A stretch of DNA of 64,000 bases, taken from positions 29,599 through 93,598 of the forward strand of contig NZ_DIVJ01000039.1 in NCBI RefSeq assembly GCF_002428305.1. Reading direction: 5' to 3'. This stretch comes from Flavobacterium sp. UBA6135 (GTDB lineage Bacteria > Bacteroidota > Bacteroidia > Flavobacteriales > Flavobacteriaceae). The notes beneath the pieces were generated by a model that was not told the DNA's origin, searched no databases, and saw only the letters and a list, made by a program, of their open reading frames with translations. Position numbers and translations under genes: made by a program. Below are positions 36,435-45,594 of the stretch, one piece after another (position 1 is the first letter of the stretch; each line of letters starts with the position of its first letter).

Positions 36435-37646
36435 ATGCCTAAAACCTTAACAGCTGTCTTTTTAATAGCAGTATTTCTTTTTCAGTCTTGTAAAAAAGAA
36501 CAAGAAAAACCTTTATTAGCTGAAGCTTTAGAGGTAAAGAAATCTATTCATGACAGTTTGTTACTATCCATTCCGTTTCAACTCAATTCTTCACATCCAT
36601 CTGAAGAGTACATGCTTCAGAAAAAAGCAGCTATTTCAAATTTCTATACCAAAACATTTGAACCAGTTGATTTTAGCGGTAGTTTTTTGGTTGCCAAAAA
36701 TGGAGTTATACTTTATGAAAAGTATCGAGGTTTTGAAAATTTTGAGAAAAAAATCCCTGTAACCTCCAATTCATCACTTCATGTTGCTTCCATCAGTAAA
36801 GTGATTACGGCTACCGCCATATTAAAATTAGTTCAAGACAATCATGTTCAGTTAGATCAAACCGTTCAAAGTATTCTTCCTGATTTTCCGTATGAAAAAA
36901 CGACCATTCGAACCCTTTTAAATCACAGAAGTGGATTGCCTCATTATTCCAGATTTCCTGAAACTATAAAAGGTTGGAATTCTAAAAAAGTTTTGACAAA
37001 TCATGATGTTTTGGATTATTTAAAACGATACAAATTGGCCTTGGTTTTTAAAAATGATACTAAATTCAATTATTGCAATACCAACTATGTAATGTTGGCT
37101 TTAATCATTGAGAAAGTCACTCAAAAAAGTTATGCTGAAGCTTTAAATACTTTGATTTTTGAACCCTTAAAAATGAAGAATACGTTTGTTTTTGATTATT
37201 TAAATCAGAAAAATGATGTAAGTCAATCCTACAAAAGCACCAGAGTAAATTATGGTTGGGATCAGTTTGATGCCCTTTATGGTGACAAAAACATTTATAC
37301 CAATCCGAGAGATTTAGCCACATTTGATTTGGCCACTTATTCTTCTGAATTTTTACGAAAAAATCTTTGGGAAGAAGCGTTAAAAGGCTATAGTTATGAA
37401 AAAAGAGGTGTTCGCAATTATGGCTTAGGCATCCGAATGAACGAATGGGAAACCGGTCAACATTTACATTATCACAATGGCTGGTGGCATGGCAGTACAT
37501 CGTCTTATGTAACCATTAAAAAAGATACCGTTGTAATTATTGGAATTTCAAACAAATACACTCAAAAAACCTATCAGTCTATCAAACTTTCAAGATTGTT
37601 TGGTGATTATCCTTATGAGTTGGATTCACAAAATGTGGAACAATAA
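36435..37646 (+). CDS. Serine hydrolase, beta-lactamase/penicillin-binding fold, lipoprotein
   Basis: A 403-aa protein with a lipoprotein signal (VFLFQSC, Cys about 14). The catalytic SxxK is in HVASISKVITA (Ser/Lys about 120-123), with the YxN motif as YCNTNYVML (about 214) and a late HNGWWHG in place of KTG. This is the class C beta-lactamase-like / D-alanyl-D-alanine carboxypeptidase-like family of esterases and peptidases. The anchor suggests periplasmic action. Its stop codon lies inside an AT-only hairpin shared with the convergent CvfB-like gene. Confidence 0.86.
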   Translation: MPKTLTAVFLIAVFLFQSCKKEQEKPLLAEALEVKKSIHDSLLLSIPFQLNSSHPSEEYMLQKKAAISNFYTKTFEPVDFSGSFLVAKNGVILYEKYRGFENFEKKIPVTSNSSLHVASISKVITATAILKLVQDNHVQLDQTVQSILPDFPYEKTTIRTLLNHRSGLPHYSRFPETIKGWNSKKVLTNHDVLDYLKRYKLALVFKNDTKFNYCNTNYVMLALIIEKVTQKSYAEALNTLIFEPLKMKNTFVFDYLNQKNDVSQSYKSTRVNYGWDQFDALYGDKNIYTNPRDLATFDLATYSSEFLRKNLWEEALKGYSYEKRGVRNYGLGIRMNEWETGQHLHYHNGWWHGSTSSYVTIKKDTVVIIGISNKYTQKTYQSIKLSRLFGDYPYELDSQNVEQ

Positions 37647-37667
37647 ATTTATTTCACTAAATAAATT
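37646..37667. terminator. AT-only hairpin across two convergent stop codons
   Basis: AATTTATTT, CACT loop, AAATAAATT: a perfect 9-bp stem. It contains the last base of the serine hydrolase TAA (37644-37646) and the whole stop (37649-37651) of the convergent CvfB-like gene. It may act as a weak bidirectional terminator; the lack of GC pairs makes this uncertain. Confidence 0.35.
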
Positions 37668-38482
37668 CCGTCTTCTTTAATCTCTATTTGTTTTTGTTTG
37701 TATAACATTCCCACTGCTTTTTTGAACGTTTTTTTACTCATTTTCAAAACCGTTTTAATGTCTTCCGGATGACTGTTATCATTTAATCTCAAAAATCCGC
37801 GATTGATTTTTAACTCGCTTAGAATTTTTTCAGCGTTGGGTTCGATACTTTCAAAACCTTGTTTTTGCAACGAAACATCAATTTTTCCATCAGGTCGCAA
37901 AGCTTTTATGTATCCTGTAGTTTGATCACCGGGTCTGAATTTATCTTCATAAAAACCATCGGCATAAATCAAACCTTTATGCTTTTTATTAATGATGACA
38001 TTGATTCCTAATTCCGATTGATGAGAATACAATAATGTTACCTCCTCACCTATTTCATAAGTTGGTGGTTCTTGATTTAAAAATTGATTGATTTTACTGG
38101 AAGCTACTAATCTATTGGTTTTTTCATCTAAATACAAATGCACCATGTATCGTTTCCCAACTTCCATTTTTCGGGCTTGCTCCAAAAAAGGAGCAAAAAT
38201 ATCTTTTTCTAAACCCCAATCTAAAAATGCTCCAAACTGATTGATGTAATTCACCCGAAGAAATGCAAAATCATTAATTGTGATATAAGGTTGTAGTGTT
38301 GTTGCCACCGGACGTTCTTCATGATCAAGATATACAAAAACGGTAATTTCATCACCAATTTCATAGGTTTTAGGCACATATTTGTTTGGCAATAAAACAT
38401 CGTTTTTACCATCTGATAAAAATAATCCTACTTGTGTGGCTCTATCTATTCGTAAGGTGTGAAAAGTTCCAATAGTTAACAT
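37649..38482 (-). CDS. S1-domain RNA-binding protein, CvfB/YitL-like
   Basis: A 277-aa protein with three S1-like OB domains: about 1-65 (LRIDRATQVGLFLSDGKNDVLLPNKYVP), about 70-135 (LRVNYINQFGAFLDWGLEKDIFAPF) and about 145-215. A winged-helix C-terminus (SHPEDIKTVLKMSKKTFKKAVGMLYKQKQI) completes the CvfB layout. Family members bind RNA and affect virulence or translation in Firmicutes. It has its own TATCTTTG box and lies downstream of menD. Confidence 0.88.
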   Translation of the reverse strand: MLTIGTFHTLRIDRATQVGLFLSDGKNDVLLPNKYVPKTYEIGDEITVFVYLDHEERPVATTLQPYITINDFAFLRVNYINQFGAFLDWGLEKDIFAPFLEQARKMEVGKRYMVHLYLDEKTNRLVASSKINQFLNQEPPTYEIGEEVTLLYSHQSELGINVIINKKHKGLIYADGFYEDKFRPGDQTTGYIKALRPDGKIDVSLQKQGFESIEPNAEKILSELKINRGFLRLNDNSHPEDIKTVLKMSKKTFKKAVGMLYKQKQIEIKEDGIYLVK

Positions 38483-38495
38483 GTCAATTTTTTTT

Positions 38496-38503
38496 CAAAG
38501 ATA
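38496..38503 (-). promoter_or_regulatory. -7 box of the CvfB-like gene
   Basis: TATCTTTG on the minus strand lies 13 bases upstream of the ATG, so this gene can be transcribed independently of menD. Confidence 0.55.
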
Positions 38504-38544
38504 CACATAGTTTAAAGAATACCTAAAAATGAAAATGCGAGAAA

Positions 38545-40206
38545 TTAAACTACGTTTTTAAAATAATCCTTCAACAATTTATCATTATCATAGGTTGGCG
38601 TAAAAACTTCTAGAATTTGCGGCTGTTCTGAATTACCAAAAAACGATGTTAGTTCTTGTTTTAAAGATTCTATTGAACTTGCTTTTGTATACTTCATACT
38701 ATACATTTTAGCTAAATTTTCAGCAGTCAAGCAATGTGACGTTTCAAAATAGGTATGAAAAGTATCATTTTCCTGATGTCCGGGTAAAATTCTGAAAATA
38801 CCGCCTCCACCGTTATTGATTACAATAATTTTGAAATTTTTTGGCATATAATTGTTCCACAACGCATTACTATCATAAAAGAAACTCACATCACCCGTAA
38901 TCAAAATAGTTGGTTTTTGTGATGCAACAGCGGCTCCAATTGCTGTGGAAGTACTTCCGTCAATACCGCTGGTTCCTCGATTGCAAAACACAGGAATTGA
39001 AGGATTGAATTTGAACAATTGCGTATATCGAATGGCTGAACTATTAGAAATTTGAAGGTGTATAGCATCAGAAAAACAAGTGGACAATTGTTCAAAAACT
39101 TTCAAGTCACAAAAATCGATTTTGTTCAAATAGGTTTCATGTTTTGAAAGTCTGTCTTTTAAAATAGTTAGATAGTAATTTTGGTAATAGCTATCTTTAT
39201 AAATCACATACAACAAAAATTTCTCGAAAAACTTTTGTGGTGTTGTTTTAAAATGATGCGTCAAACAACCAAAAGTATTATAAGCTCGATGCGAATCAAC
39301 ATGCCAATGGTGTTTCGGTTGGTACTTTCTCAAAAAAGATTTGATACGTTTTGAAACAATCATGCCACCAAAAGTGACTAAAATATCCGGTTGAAATGCT
39401 ACAAAATCAGCATCCGCAAAAGGAGTAATTAATGTATCGATATGTGGTATAAAATTCGGATGATGCACATTTGAAGTTGTTTCGGTCAATACTACCACCG
39501 AAGGGTCATTTGCCAAATGATTAATAATTGCAGTGTCTAATGTATTGGGTGGCATTGTTCCAATCAAAATCAATTTCTTTTTAGCTGTATTCCAAATGTT
39601 TGTAGCCGCAAATATTTCTTCAAGAGAAACAATTTCTTCTTCTTTAATCAAGGGTAAAATTAACGAATCCACCGAAAGTGAGTCGACTACTTCATATAAT
39701 GGTTCTTCAAAAGGCACATTGATATGTGTGGGTCCTGATTTCAACATTGCGGTATTGAAAGCACCATTGATTTTTATATCGTTTTCTTCTGATGCTATTT
39801 CAGTTAAGTTGGCATTATATATGGTATGATTGGCTAAAACATTTTCCTGTCTGATGGTTTGTCCGTCACCAATATCAACTTTATCCAAAGGTCTGTCCGC
39901 AGAAATCACAACTAAAGGAATCATGCTGTAAAAAGCTTCAGCCACAGCCGGATAAAAATTCAACACCGCCGAACCCGAAGTGCAAACCACCACAACCGGT
40001 TTATTGATTTGTTGAGCGATTCCCAACGCAAAAAAAGCAGCACAACGTTCGTCAGCAATACTATAACAAGTAAAAAATGGATTATTTGTAAACCCAAGAG
40101 TTAGCGGTGCATTACGTGAACCTGGCGAAATTACAATATGTTGTATACCTTTTGCTTCACAAATTTCGAGCAGGCTTTGAGCCAAAGGTATTTTTGGATA
40201 TTTCAT
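38545..40206 (-). CDS. menD: SEPHCHC synthase (menaquinone)
   Basis: A 553-aa thiamine-diphosphate enzyme joining isochorismate and 2-oxoglutarate in the first committed menaquinone step. It has HIVISPGSRNAPLTLGF (about 21-37), VCTSGSAVLNFYPAVAEA (about 74-91), SADRPLDKVDIGDGQTIRQ and a C-terminal TPP loop ITGDVSFFYDSNAL with VINNGGGGIF. It lies apart from the other men genes. The leader has a TAAATTTG box and a small hairpin. menF, menE and menH are not in this window. Confidence 0.93.
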   Translation of the reverse strand: MKYPKIPLAQSLLEICEAKGIQHIVISPGSRNAPLTLGFTNNPFFTCYSIADERCAAFFALGIAQQINKPVVVVCTSGSAVLNFYPAVAEAFYSMIPLVVISADRPLDKVDIGDGQTIRQENVLANHTIYNANLTEIASEENDIKINGAFNTAMLKSGPTHINVPFEEPLYEVVDSLSVDSLILPLIKEEEIVSLEEIFAATNIWNTAKKKLILIGTMPPNTLDTAIINHLANDPSVVVLTETTSNVHHPNFIPHIDTLITPFADADFVAFQPDILVTFGGMIVSKRIKSFLRKYQPKHHWHVDSHRAYNTFGCLTHHFKTTPQKFFEKFLLYVIYKDSYYQNYYLTILKDRLSKHETYLNKIDFCDLKVFEQLSTCFSDAIHLQISNSSAIRYTQLFKFNPSIPVFCNRGTSGIDGSTSTAIGAAVASQKPTILITGDVSFFYDSNALWNNYMPKNFKIIVINNGGGGIFRILPGHQENDTFHTYFETSHCLTAENLAKMYSMKYTKASSIESLKQELTSFFGNSEQPQILEVFTPTYDNDKLLKDYFKNVV

Positions 40207-40256
40207 TAGTAAACAACTATTAAAAGAAAGCGTTAAAAAAAAACGCTATTAGAACA

Positions 40257-40264
40257 CAAATTTA
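40257..40264 (-). promoter_or_regulatory. -7 box of menD
   Basis: TAAATTTG on the minus strand lies 50 bases upstream of the menD ATG. Between them AGCGTT (40229-40234) and AACGCT (40242-40247) form a 6-bp hairpin with an all-A loop in the leader. Confidence 0.45.
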
Positions 40265-40310
40265 AACTTTAGTAAAATAAAAACACCTCCTACAACGTCT
40301 AAAGTTTTGT

Positions 40311-40318
40311 TATATTTG
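40311..40318 (+). promoter_or_regulatory. -7 box of the GNAT gene
   Basis: TATATTTG lies 16 bases upstream of the ATG at 40335. Confidence 0.5.
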
Positions 40319-40334
40319 AACAACTTTTCAACAT

Positions 40335-40841
40335 ATGGCAATTCAAATACGACCTTATACAGCAACTGATGTTCCAGCTATTTTAGAAATTATTAATTTC
40401 AACATACTTCATTCCACTTCATTGTATGATTATGAGCCGAGAACATTGGAAAAACAACTTCAAATTTTAGCTGAAAAAACAGCAAAAGGATTTCCGGTTG
40501 TTGTGGCTGTTGTTGAAGATAAAGTAGCCGGTTTTGGCATGTATGGTGAATTTCGATTTCGTGAAGCTTATCGGTTTACTGTTGAGCATTCTGTTTATAT
40601 TTCGAATGATTTCAAAGGAAAAGGAATTGGCGGCAAACTACTTCAACATTTAATTGAAGATGCTAAAAACAAAAAACTACACACGATGATTGGTGTAGTT
40701 GATGCTGAAAATAAAGAAAGTGTTCTTTTTCATGAAAAACATGGCTTTAAAACTGTTGGCATTATAAAAGAATCCGGGTTTAAATTTAACCGTTGGTTGG
40801 ATTCCGTAATTATGCAATTAATTTTGGAAGAGAATGTATAA
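40335..40841 (+). CDS. GNAT family N-acetyltransferase
   Basis: A 168-aa protein with the acetyl-CoA pyrophosphate loop GKGIGGKLLQHL (about 97-108), preceded by SVYISNDFKGK, and a C-terminal HEKHGFKTVGIIKESGFKF (about 137-155). The N-terminal RPYTATDVPAILEIINFNI resembles the phosphinothricin acetyltransferase-like subgroup, but the substrate is not determinable. It converges with the glutathione peroxidase gene across a long inverted repeat. Confidence 0.88.
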   Translation: MAIQIRPYTATDVPAILEIINFNILHSTSLYDYEPRTLEKQLQILAEKTAKGFPVVVAVVEDKVAGFGMYGEFRFREAYRFTVEHSVYISNDFKGKGIGGKLLQHLIEDAKNKKLHTMIGVVDAENKESVLFHEKHGFKTVGIIKESGFKFNRWLDSVIMQLILEENV

Positions 40842-40846
40842 ATGAA

Positions 40847-40909
40847 GAACACAGATTAAAGAAATCAATAAAATTTTAAAAATTTATCTGATTTTTCTAA
40901 TCTGTGTTC
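40847..40909. repeat. Long inverted repeat between two convergent genes
   Basis: Arms 40847-40867 and 40889-40909 are 21 bases each with 19 pairing; the outer 12 (GAACACAGATTA / TAATCTGTGTTC) are perfect. The 21-base loop is AT-rich. It fills the gap between the convergent GNAT and glutathione peroxidase genes. It could end transcription in both directions, though no T-run follows the stem, or it could be a dispersed palindromic element. Confidence 0.75.
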
Positions 40910-40937
40910 GTAACCACTTGGTTCAATATACGTTAAT

Positions 40938-41525
40938 TTAACTTGCTAACCAATCCAATATTTCTTTGTCATTTGGTTTTGTTCTTGGGCTGATTACTTT
41001 TTCTAATTCTCCTTTTTCGTTTAGTAAATATTTTTGAAAGTTCCATTCTACTTCGCTGTCTTGCAATCCGTTTTTAGCTTTTTGCGTTAAAAACTGGTAA
41101 ATTGGAGCCATTTCATTTCCTTTAACAGCAATTTTGCTCATCATTGGAAACGTTACACCATAATTCTTTTCACAAAAAGCTCCGATTTCTTCATTAGTTC
41201 CTGGTTCTTGTGACATAAAATCATTAGCCGGAAAACCAATAATTACTAATCCTTTGTCTTTATATTCTTCATACAATACTTGAAGATCTTTGTATTGTGG
41301 AGTTAATCCACATTTGGAAGCCGTATTTACAATCATCACTTTTTTACCTCGCAACGAAGCAAAATCAAATTCATTTTCTTCTAAATCAGTTACTTTGAAC
41401 TGATATACATTTTCTGTTGTCATAGTGTTTTTTTCGATTTTTGAAGTGGTTGTTGTTTTATTTTGTGCCTGATTTTGACAGCTGATAAAAACTACCAAAC
41501 TGAACGCTAAAATTACTTTTTTCAT
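40938..41525 (-). CDS. Glutathione peroxidase family protein, lipoprotein
   Basis: A 195-aa thioredoxin-fold peroxidase. It has the peroxidatic cysteine in NTASKCGLTPQY (about 68-79), the glutamine in FMSQEPGTNEEIG and the tryptophan in VEWNFQKYL, i.e. the full Cys-Gln-Trp set. A lipoprotein signal (VVFISC, Cys about 16) places it in the periplasm. In this family FPxNQF is usual; here it is FPANDF. It lies 10 bases after ccsBA on the same strand, a setting consistent with envelope redox work. It probably uses thioredoxin-like partners. Confidence 0.9.
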   Translation of the reverse strand: MKKVILAFSLVVFISCQNQAQNKTTTTSKIEKNTMTTENVYQFKVTDLEENEFDFASLRGKKVMIVNTASKCGLTPQYKDLQVLYEEYKDKGLVIIGFPANDFMSQEPGTNEEIGAFCEKNYGVTFPMMSKIAVKGNEMAPIYQFLTQKAKNGLQDSEVEWNFQKYLLNEKGELEKVISPRTKPNDKEILDWLAS

Positions 41526-41535
41526 AGTTACTTTT

Positions 41536-44500
41536 TTAAACTTGTTTTGCTTTTAAATGTTTTTTATAATTGATGTACGCAAAAATTCCTAGAATAATTA
41601 CGACAATTACTGAAATATATACAAAATTCGGTGTCACTACTTTGTCTCCACTAGCATACGAATGCAATCCGGTTAAATAGAAATTTACACCAAAATAAGT
41701 CATCATAATGGAATAAAACGCAATAATACTTGCAAAATTAAATACAAACAAACCTCTAAAGAAAGGAACAAAACGCATATGAATCACAAAGGCGTAAACC
41801 ATGATGCTGATTAAAGCCCATGTTTCTTTTGGATCCCAACCCCAATAGCGACCCCAACTTTCATTGGCCCATTGACCGCCTAAAAAGTTTCCGATAGTCA
41901 ACATTACCAAACCAATGGTTAATGCCATTTCGTTGATATATGTTATTTCCTGAATATTTAATTTCATTCTTACTTTATTATTCTCATTGGTAAGCAGCAT
42001 TAAGAGCAACGCAACAATACCTAAAATCATGGCTAAGGTAAACGGACCATAACTGGCAACGATAACGGCAACGTGAATCATTAACCAATAGGAATTCAGC
42101 ACCGGTTGTAAATTAGCAATCGAAGGATCCATCCAATTCCAGTGGGCAATCATCAAAATCATTGCTGTAACAAATGAAGCTGATGCCACCGTAAGTTTTG
42201 ATTTTCTGTCAAAAGCCAAGCCGAAAAACATGGTAGCCCAAGCCACATAAATCATTGATTCATAAGCATCACTCCAAGGAGCATGACCGGAAATATACCA
42301 GCGAACAATTAAACCAGCGGTGTGAAGCACAAATAAAAATCCGATAACCCAATGAAAAATGTTTACTGTGGTATTGATTACTTTATTTGATTTAAAAATT
42401 TGAATCACTGTAAAGATCAACATTAAAACACCGGCCATCATATATAAATAGAACAAGCGTTTAAAAATATCATACTTGTTATACAGCACTTCAGAATGAA
42501 TTCTCTTTTCAGAAGGGCGTACTTTTTCTCCAAATTTTAATTGAAATTTTTCAATGCCTTCAACCAATTCATCTGCTTTTGCATAACCTTTAGTTTGATG
42601 AGCTTCTTGAAGAACACTCATATATAAAGGCATCAAATTTTTAATCATTTGAATGTCTTTGTCTTCTGTTTCATTCATTTCCGGATACGAAATCCAGGTG
42701 TTATTTTCATCGTTAGGAATGGGGAACAATCGAAGAATACTTCCGCTAAAAGCGGTATTCAATAAAACGACGCGTTTGTTTATTTCAATAAAATCTTTTT
42801 GAAATTGATTAGGAATTGCAGCTTTAGTAGCTTCATCCACTAAGTCTGACAACAAATAATTTCCATTTTTATCAAAGAAATTTACAAAAGGTGCAAACTT
42901 GGCTTCTTTATCTACTCCAATTATTTTTCGAATGCTGTCATTTCCTTTTTTCAAATAAATGATGGGTATTTCCATCCAATAAAAGGGATATTGTGACATC
43001 GACAAAAACACCTGATCTGAATTAAATCCTTTATAATGATCACTCTTGCTTACTTTTCGCAATAATTCTGAAGAGAACGTATTTACAGGCTTCATTCGTC
43101 CGCCTTGGTCTTGAATGACTAACGCTCCAAATTTAGCCGCATGTTCTTTTGAGGCAATATTTTTTTCGACAAAAGCTTCAATTTCAGATAGACTAGGTTT
43201 TTTTGCATTGTGAAGCGATTCCTGAGCAAAAGCAGAAGTTGTCACTACCAAAAAAGCGATGATTGACAATCCTGCTTTTTTCAATTTCACTTTTTCTAAT
43301 TTTCGTTTCAAATCCGCAAAACGCGTGTTTTTATCAAACATAATAACCATTAAAGCCAAATACAAAAGGAAATAACCGATATAGGTTATCCAAGTTCCCC
43401 AAAAATCGTGATTTACAGAAAGTACCGTTCCTTTTTCATCGGGATGAAAAGAAGCTTGAAAAAAACGATAACCCCGATGGTCCAAAATATTATTCATAAA
43501 AATTCGAGCATCAAAATCGTTTCCGTTATCCACCACAGTTACTTTACTTTCAAAAGAAGCATAATTATTCAATGTTCCGGGATAACGTTCCGCAATAAAA
43601 TCATTCAGTTTTATACCAAAAGGTAATTCATACACTTTACTTCCAAAAAGTAATGTAAACTCCAAATCACCCAATTTAAATGATTCCGGAATGCCCATTT
43701 TTCCTTTTGCACCCACTAATGTTACTTCTTTGCTTTCACCATTTGCTTCAACAGTTACCATTAAAGCATCGTCCGATTGCAAATCTTTCCAATCGTTATT
43801 TGACTGAAATTCTTTCAATCCTTTAATTGGCGGTTCAGGAAAAACAAATTGAGTTCCCCCTAAATTATATAACGAACGAAGTTGCAAAACTTGCAACGAA
43901 TCTTTGTAAACATTCCCTTTTAATTGATCAGCCATTCGCATAAAATCACCTCCAAAAGCTGATTCCAGGTATAGTTTTTCGCCTTCCATGGTAACGTTAA
44001 TTGCTCCCGGAGTTGGTTTGTTGAACGCAAATAAAATATTGTGCAGGTTTTGAACTTCTCCCGCTTTCAAATAATGTTCATGACGCGTTCCTTCGGAAGA
44101 TTCAACTAATTTGATGTAATACTCTCCATTTTCATTTTCCTTCAAGGTTTCCGTTACATTCATGATGTATTTTTTGTAACGAATTGAAAATGGTGTTTTA
44201 TCAAAATTGTCATTAATTTTAAAATCATTGGATGCCGCTTGCGATAAAATGAGAGGCTTTTCAATCGTTTTGCGTTTCATTTCGCCTTGGTAATCACCAT
44301 CAACAAGAACGCTTAGATAGGCTTTGTCTGAGTAAAAAATACGTTCAGTAGCTCCTTCTCTTATCGGCATCATACCTTCAAAACTGATGTAACGTGTGAC
44401 AAAAGCACCCACTAAAATAAAAATAAACGACATGTGAATTAACAGCGTAGCCCATTTTTCTTTACGCCAAAGTTGGTAGCGTTTGATGTTTCCTATGAAG

Positions 44501-44682
44501 TTAATCACAAAAAACACCATGATTACTTCAAACCACCAGGCGTTGTAAACCCAGATTCTTGCTGTATCGGTGTTGTAATAACTTTCAATAAAAGTTCCGG
44601 CTGCCATGGCTGCTGCAAATCCGATAAATAAAAGAGCCATTAATTTTGTAGAAAAAAGTACAGAAGTAATTTTGTTGACCAT
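41536..44682 (-). CDS. ccsBA: Fused cytochrome c biogenesis protein CcsB-CcsA (system II)
   Basis: A 1048-aa inner membrane haem handling and ligation protein. The N-terminal ResB/CcsB part (about 1-480) has membrane segments around a large periplasmic region. A second periplasmic segment follows (about 490-770). The C-terminal CcsA part has eight or so helices with the haem-binding tryptophan-rich motif WGRYWGWDPKETWAL (about 960). The longer frame starts with GTG at 44709, but that overlaps the TATTTTTG box, so the ATG at 44682 (MVNKITSVLF) is used. A glutathione peroxidase lipoprotein gene follows 10 bases later. Confidence 0.92.
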   Translation of the reverse strand: MVNKITSVLFSTKLMALLFIGFAAAMAAGTFIESYYNTDTARIWVYNAWWFEVIMVFFVINFIGNIKRYQLWRKEKWATLLIHMSFIFILVGAFVTRYISFEGMMPIREGATERIFYSDKAYLSVLVDGDYQGEMKRKTIEKPLILSQAASNDFKINDNFDKTPFSIRYKKYIMNVTETLKENENGEYYIKLVESSEGTRHEHYLKAGEVQNLHNILFAFNKPTPGAINVTMEGEKLYLESAFGGDFMRMADQLKGNVYKDSLQVLQLRSLYNLGGTQFVFPEPPIKGLKEFQSNNDWKDLQSDDALMVTVEANGESKEVTLVGAKGKMGIPESFKLGDLEFTLLFGSKVYELPFGIKLNDFIAERYPGTLNNYASFESKVTVVDNGNDFDARIFMNNILDHRGYRFFQASFHPDEKGTVLSVNHDFWGTWITYIGYFLLYLALMVIMFDKNTRFADLKRKLEKVKLKKAGLSIIAFLVVTTSAFAQESLHNAKKPSLSEIEAFVEKNIASKEHAAKFGALVIQDQGGRMKPVNTFSSELLRKVSKSDHYKGFNSDQVFLSMSQYPFYWMEIPIIYLKKGNDSIRKIIGVDKEAKFAPFVNFFDKNGNYLLSDLVDEATKAAIPNQFQKDFIEINKRVVLLNTAFSGSILRLFPIPNDENNTWISYPEMNETEDKDIQMIKNLMPLYMSVLQEAHQTKGYAKADELVEGIEKFQLKFGEKVRPSEKRIHSEVLYNKYDIFKRLFYLYMMAGVLMLIFTVIQIFKSNKVINTTVNIFHWVIGFLFVLHTAGLIVRWYISGHAPWSDAYESMIYVAWATMFFGLAFDRKSKLTVASASFVTAMILMIAHWNWMDPSIANLQPVLNSYWLMIHVAVIVASYGPFTLAMILGIVALLLMLLTNENNKVRMKLNIQEITYINEMALTIGLVMLTIGNFLGGQWANESWGRYWGWDPKETWALISIMVYAFVIHMRFVPFFRGLFVFNFASIIAFYSIMMTYFGVNFYLTGLHSYASGDKVVTPNFVYISVIVVIILGIFAYINYKKHLKAKQV

Positions 44683-44708
44683 TGGAGAAATCCTAATTAT
44701 TTGAAGCA

Positions 44709-44716
44709 CAAAAATA
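44709..44716 (-). promoter_or_regulatory. -7 box of ccsBA
   Basis: TATTTTTG on the minus strand lies 26 bases upstream of the ATG at 44682 and overlaps the alternative GTG start, which it argues against. Confidence 0.5.
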
Positions 44717-44772
44717 CTGAGAAAAGTAGGAACACCCTATTTTTTTATGCATATTTTAAGTTGCTTTTAAGG

Positions 44773-44803
44773 TTTGTTGATATGATTCTTAATTTTACAT
44801 TTG
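44773..44803 (+). promoter_or_regulatory. Promoter of the DUF2520-kdsC-UbiA-maf-mscS operon
   Basis: TTTG at 44773-44776 and TACATTTG at 44796-44803 are 19 bases apart, the best -33/-7 pair seen in the window. The first ATG follows 29 bases later. Confidence 0.7.
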
Positions 44804-44832
44804 TTCCATTCAATTTTTAGTATTTTAGCCAA

Positions 44833-45594
44833 ATGATTTCAGTAAGTATAATAGGCTCTGGGAACGTTGCTCAACATTTAATTCAGGCTTTTTCTAAAAG
44901 TCAGGAAGTTGTTTTGGTTCAAGTTTTTGCCCGAAACAAAGCTGCTGTTTCCAATTTGGTTGAAAACCATAAGATTATTTCTGATTTTTCGGAATTTAAA
45001 AATGCTGATGTCTTTGTAATAGCGGTTTCAGACAATGCAATTGAAGCTGTTTCTTCTCAGCTCCCATTTGAAAACAGTTTGGTTGTTCATACTTCGGGTT
45101 CTTCTGAAATGAATCAGATACATCCCAATAACAGAAGAGGTGTTTTTTATCCGCTTCAAACATTTACAAAAGGGAAACCGGTTGATTTTAAAGAAATTCC
45201 TATTTGTTTAGAAAGCGAGCATTCGTCAGATTACGAAACACTTGAAACTTTAGCAAAAAGCATTTCAGCTGTGACTTATTCGATATCTTCTCAACAGCGA
45301 AAAGCGTTGCATGTTGCAGCTGTTTTTGTGTGTAATTTTGTCAATCATCTGTATAGTATCGGAGCTGAAATTTGTGAAGAAAGCAAGTTGCCTTTTTCCA
45401 TATTACAACCTTTGATTCAGGAAACAGCAAATAAAATTGCAATTAAAAGTCCGGATGAAGCTCAAACCGGACCTGCAAAAAGAGGTGACACTAAAACGAT
45501 TAACACGCATTTGCATTTTTTATCAGATGAAAATCAAATAGAAATTTATAAACTCATAACAAAATCTATTATAGATCATGACAAAAAGCTATAA
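44833..45594 (+). CDS. Rossmann-fold and DUF2520 domain protein
   Basis: A 253-aa protein. It has an N-terminal NAD(P)-binding loop GSGNVAQHL (about 7-15) and a helical DUF2520 C-terminal domain (about 130-250) containing HVAAVFVCNFVNHLY and GPAKRGDTKTI. It resembles ketopantoate- or pyrroline-carboxylate-reductase-like dehydrogenases, but the substrate is unknown. It is the first gene of a six-gene plus-strand run and overlaps kdsC by 17 bases. Confidence 0.85.
   Translation: MISVSIIGSGNVAQHLIQAFSKSQEVVLVQVFARNKAAVSNLVENHKIISDFSEFKNADVFVIAVSDNAIEAVSSQLPFENSLVVHTSGSSEMNQIHPNNRRGVFYPLQTFTKGKPVDFKEIPICLESEHSSDYETLETLAKSISAVTYSISSQQRKALHVAAVFVCNFVNHLYSIGAEICEESKLPFSILQPLIQETANKIAIKSPDEAQTGPAKRGDTKTINTHLHFLSDENQIEIYKLITKSIIDHDKKL

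Noticed and set aside
37117..37500. 127-codon open frame on the minus strand in the serine hydrolase gene
   Set aside because: Shadow of the SxxK hydrolase; rich in His/Cys/Phe as expected from antisense reading of AT-rich code.
40229..40247. AGCGTT/AACGCT hairpin in the menD leader as a riboswitch or attenuator
   Set aside because: The stem is only 6 bp with a poly-A loop and no conserved aptamer-like core; noted only with the promoter.
41536..44682. Two separate genes, ccsB and ccsA
   Set aside because: The frame is continuous through both parts with no stop or internal promoter; the fusion is usual in this group.
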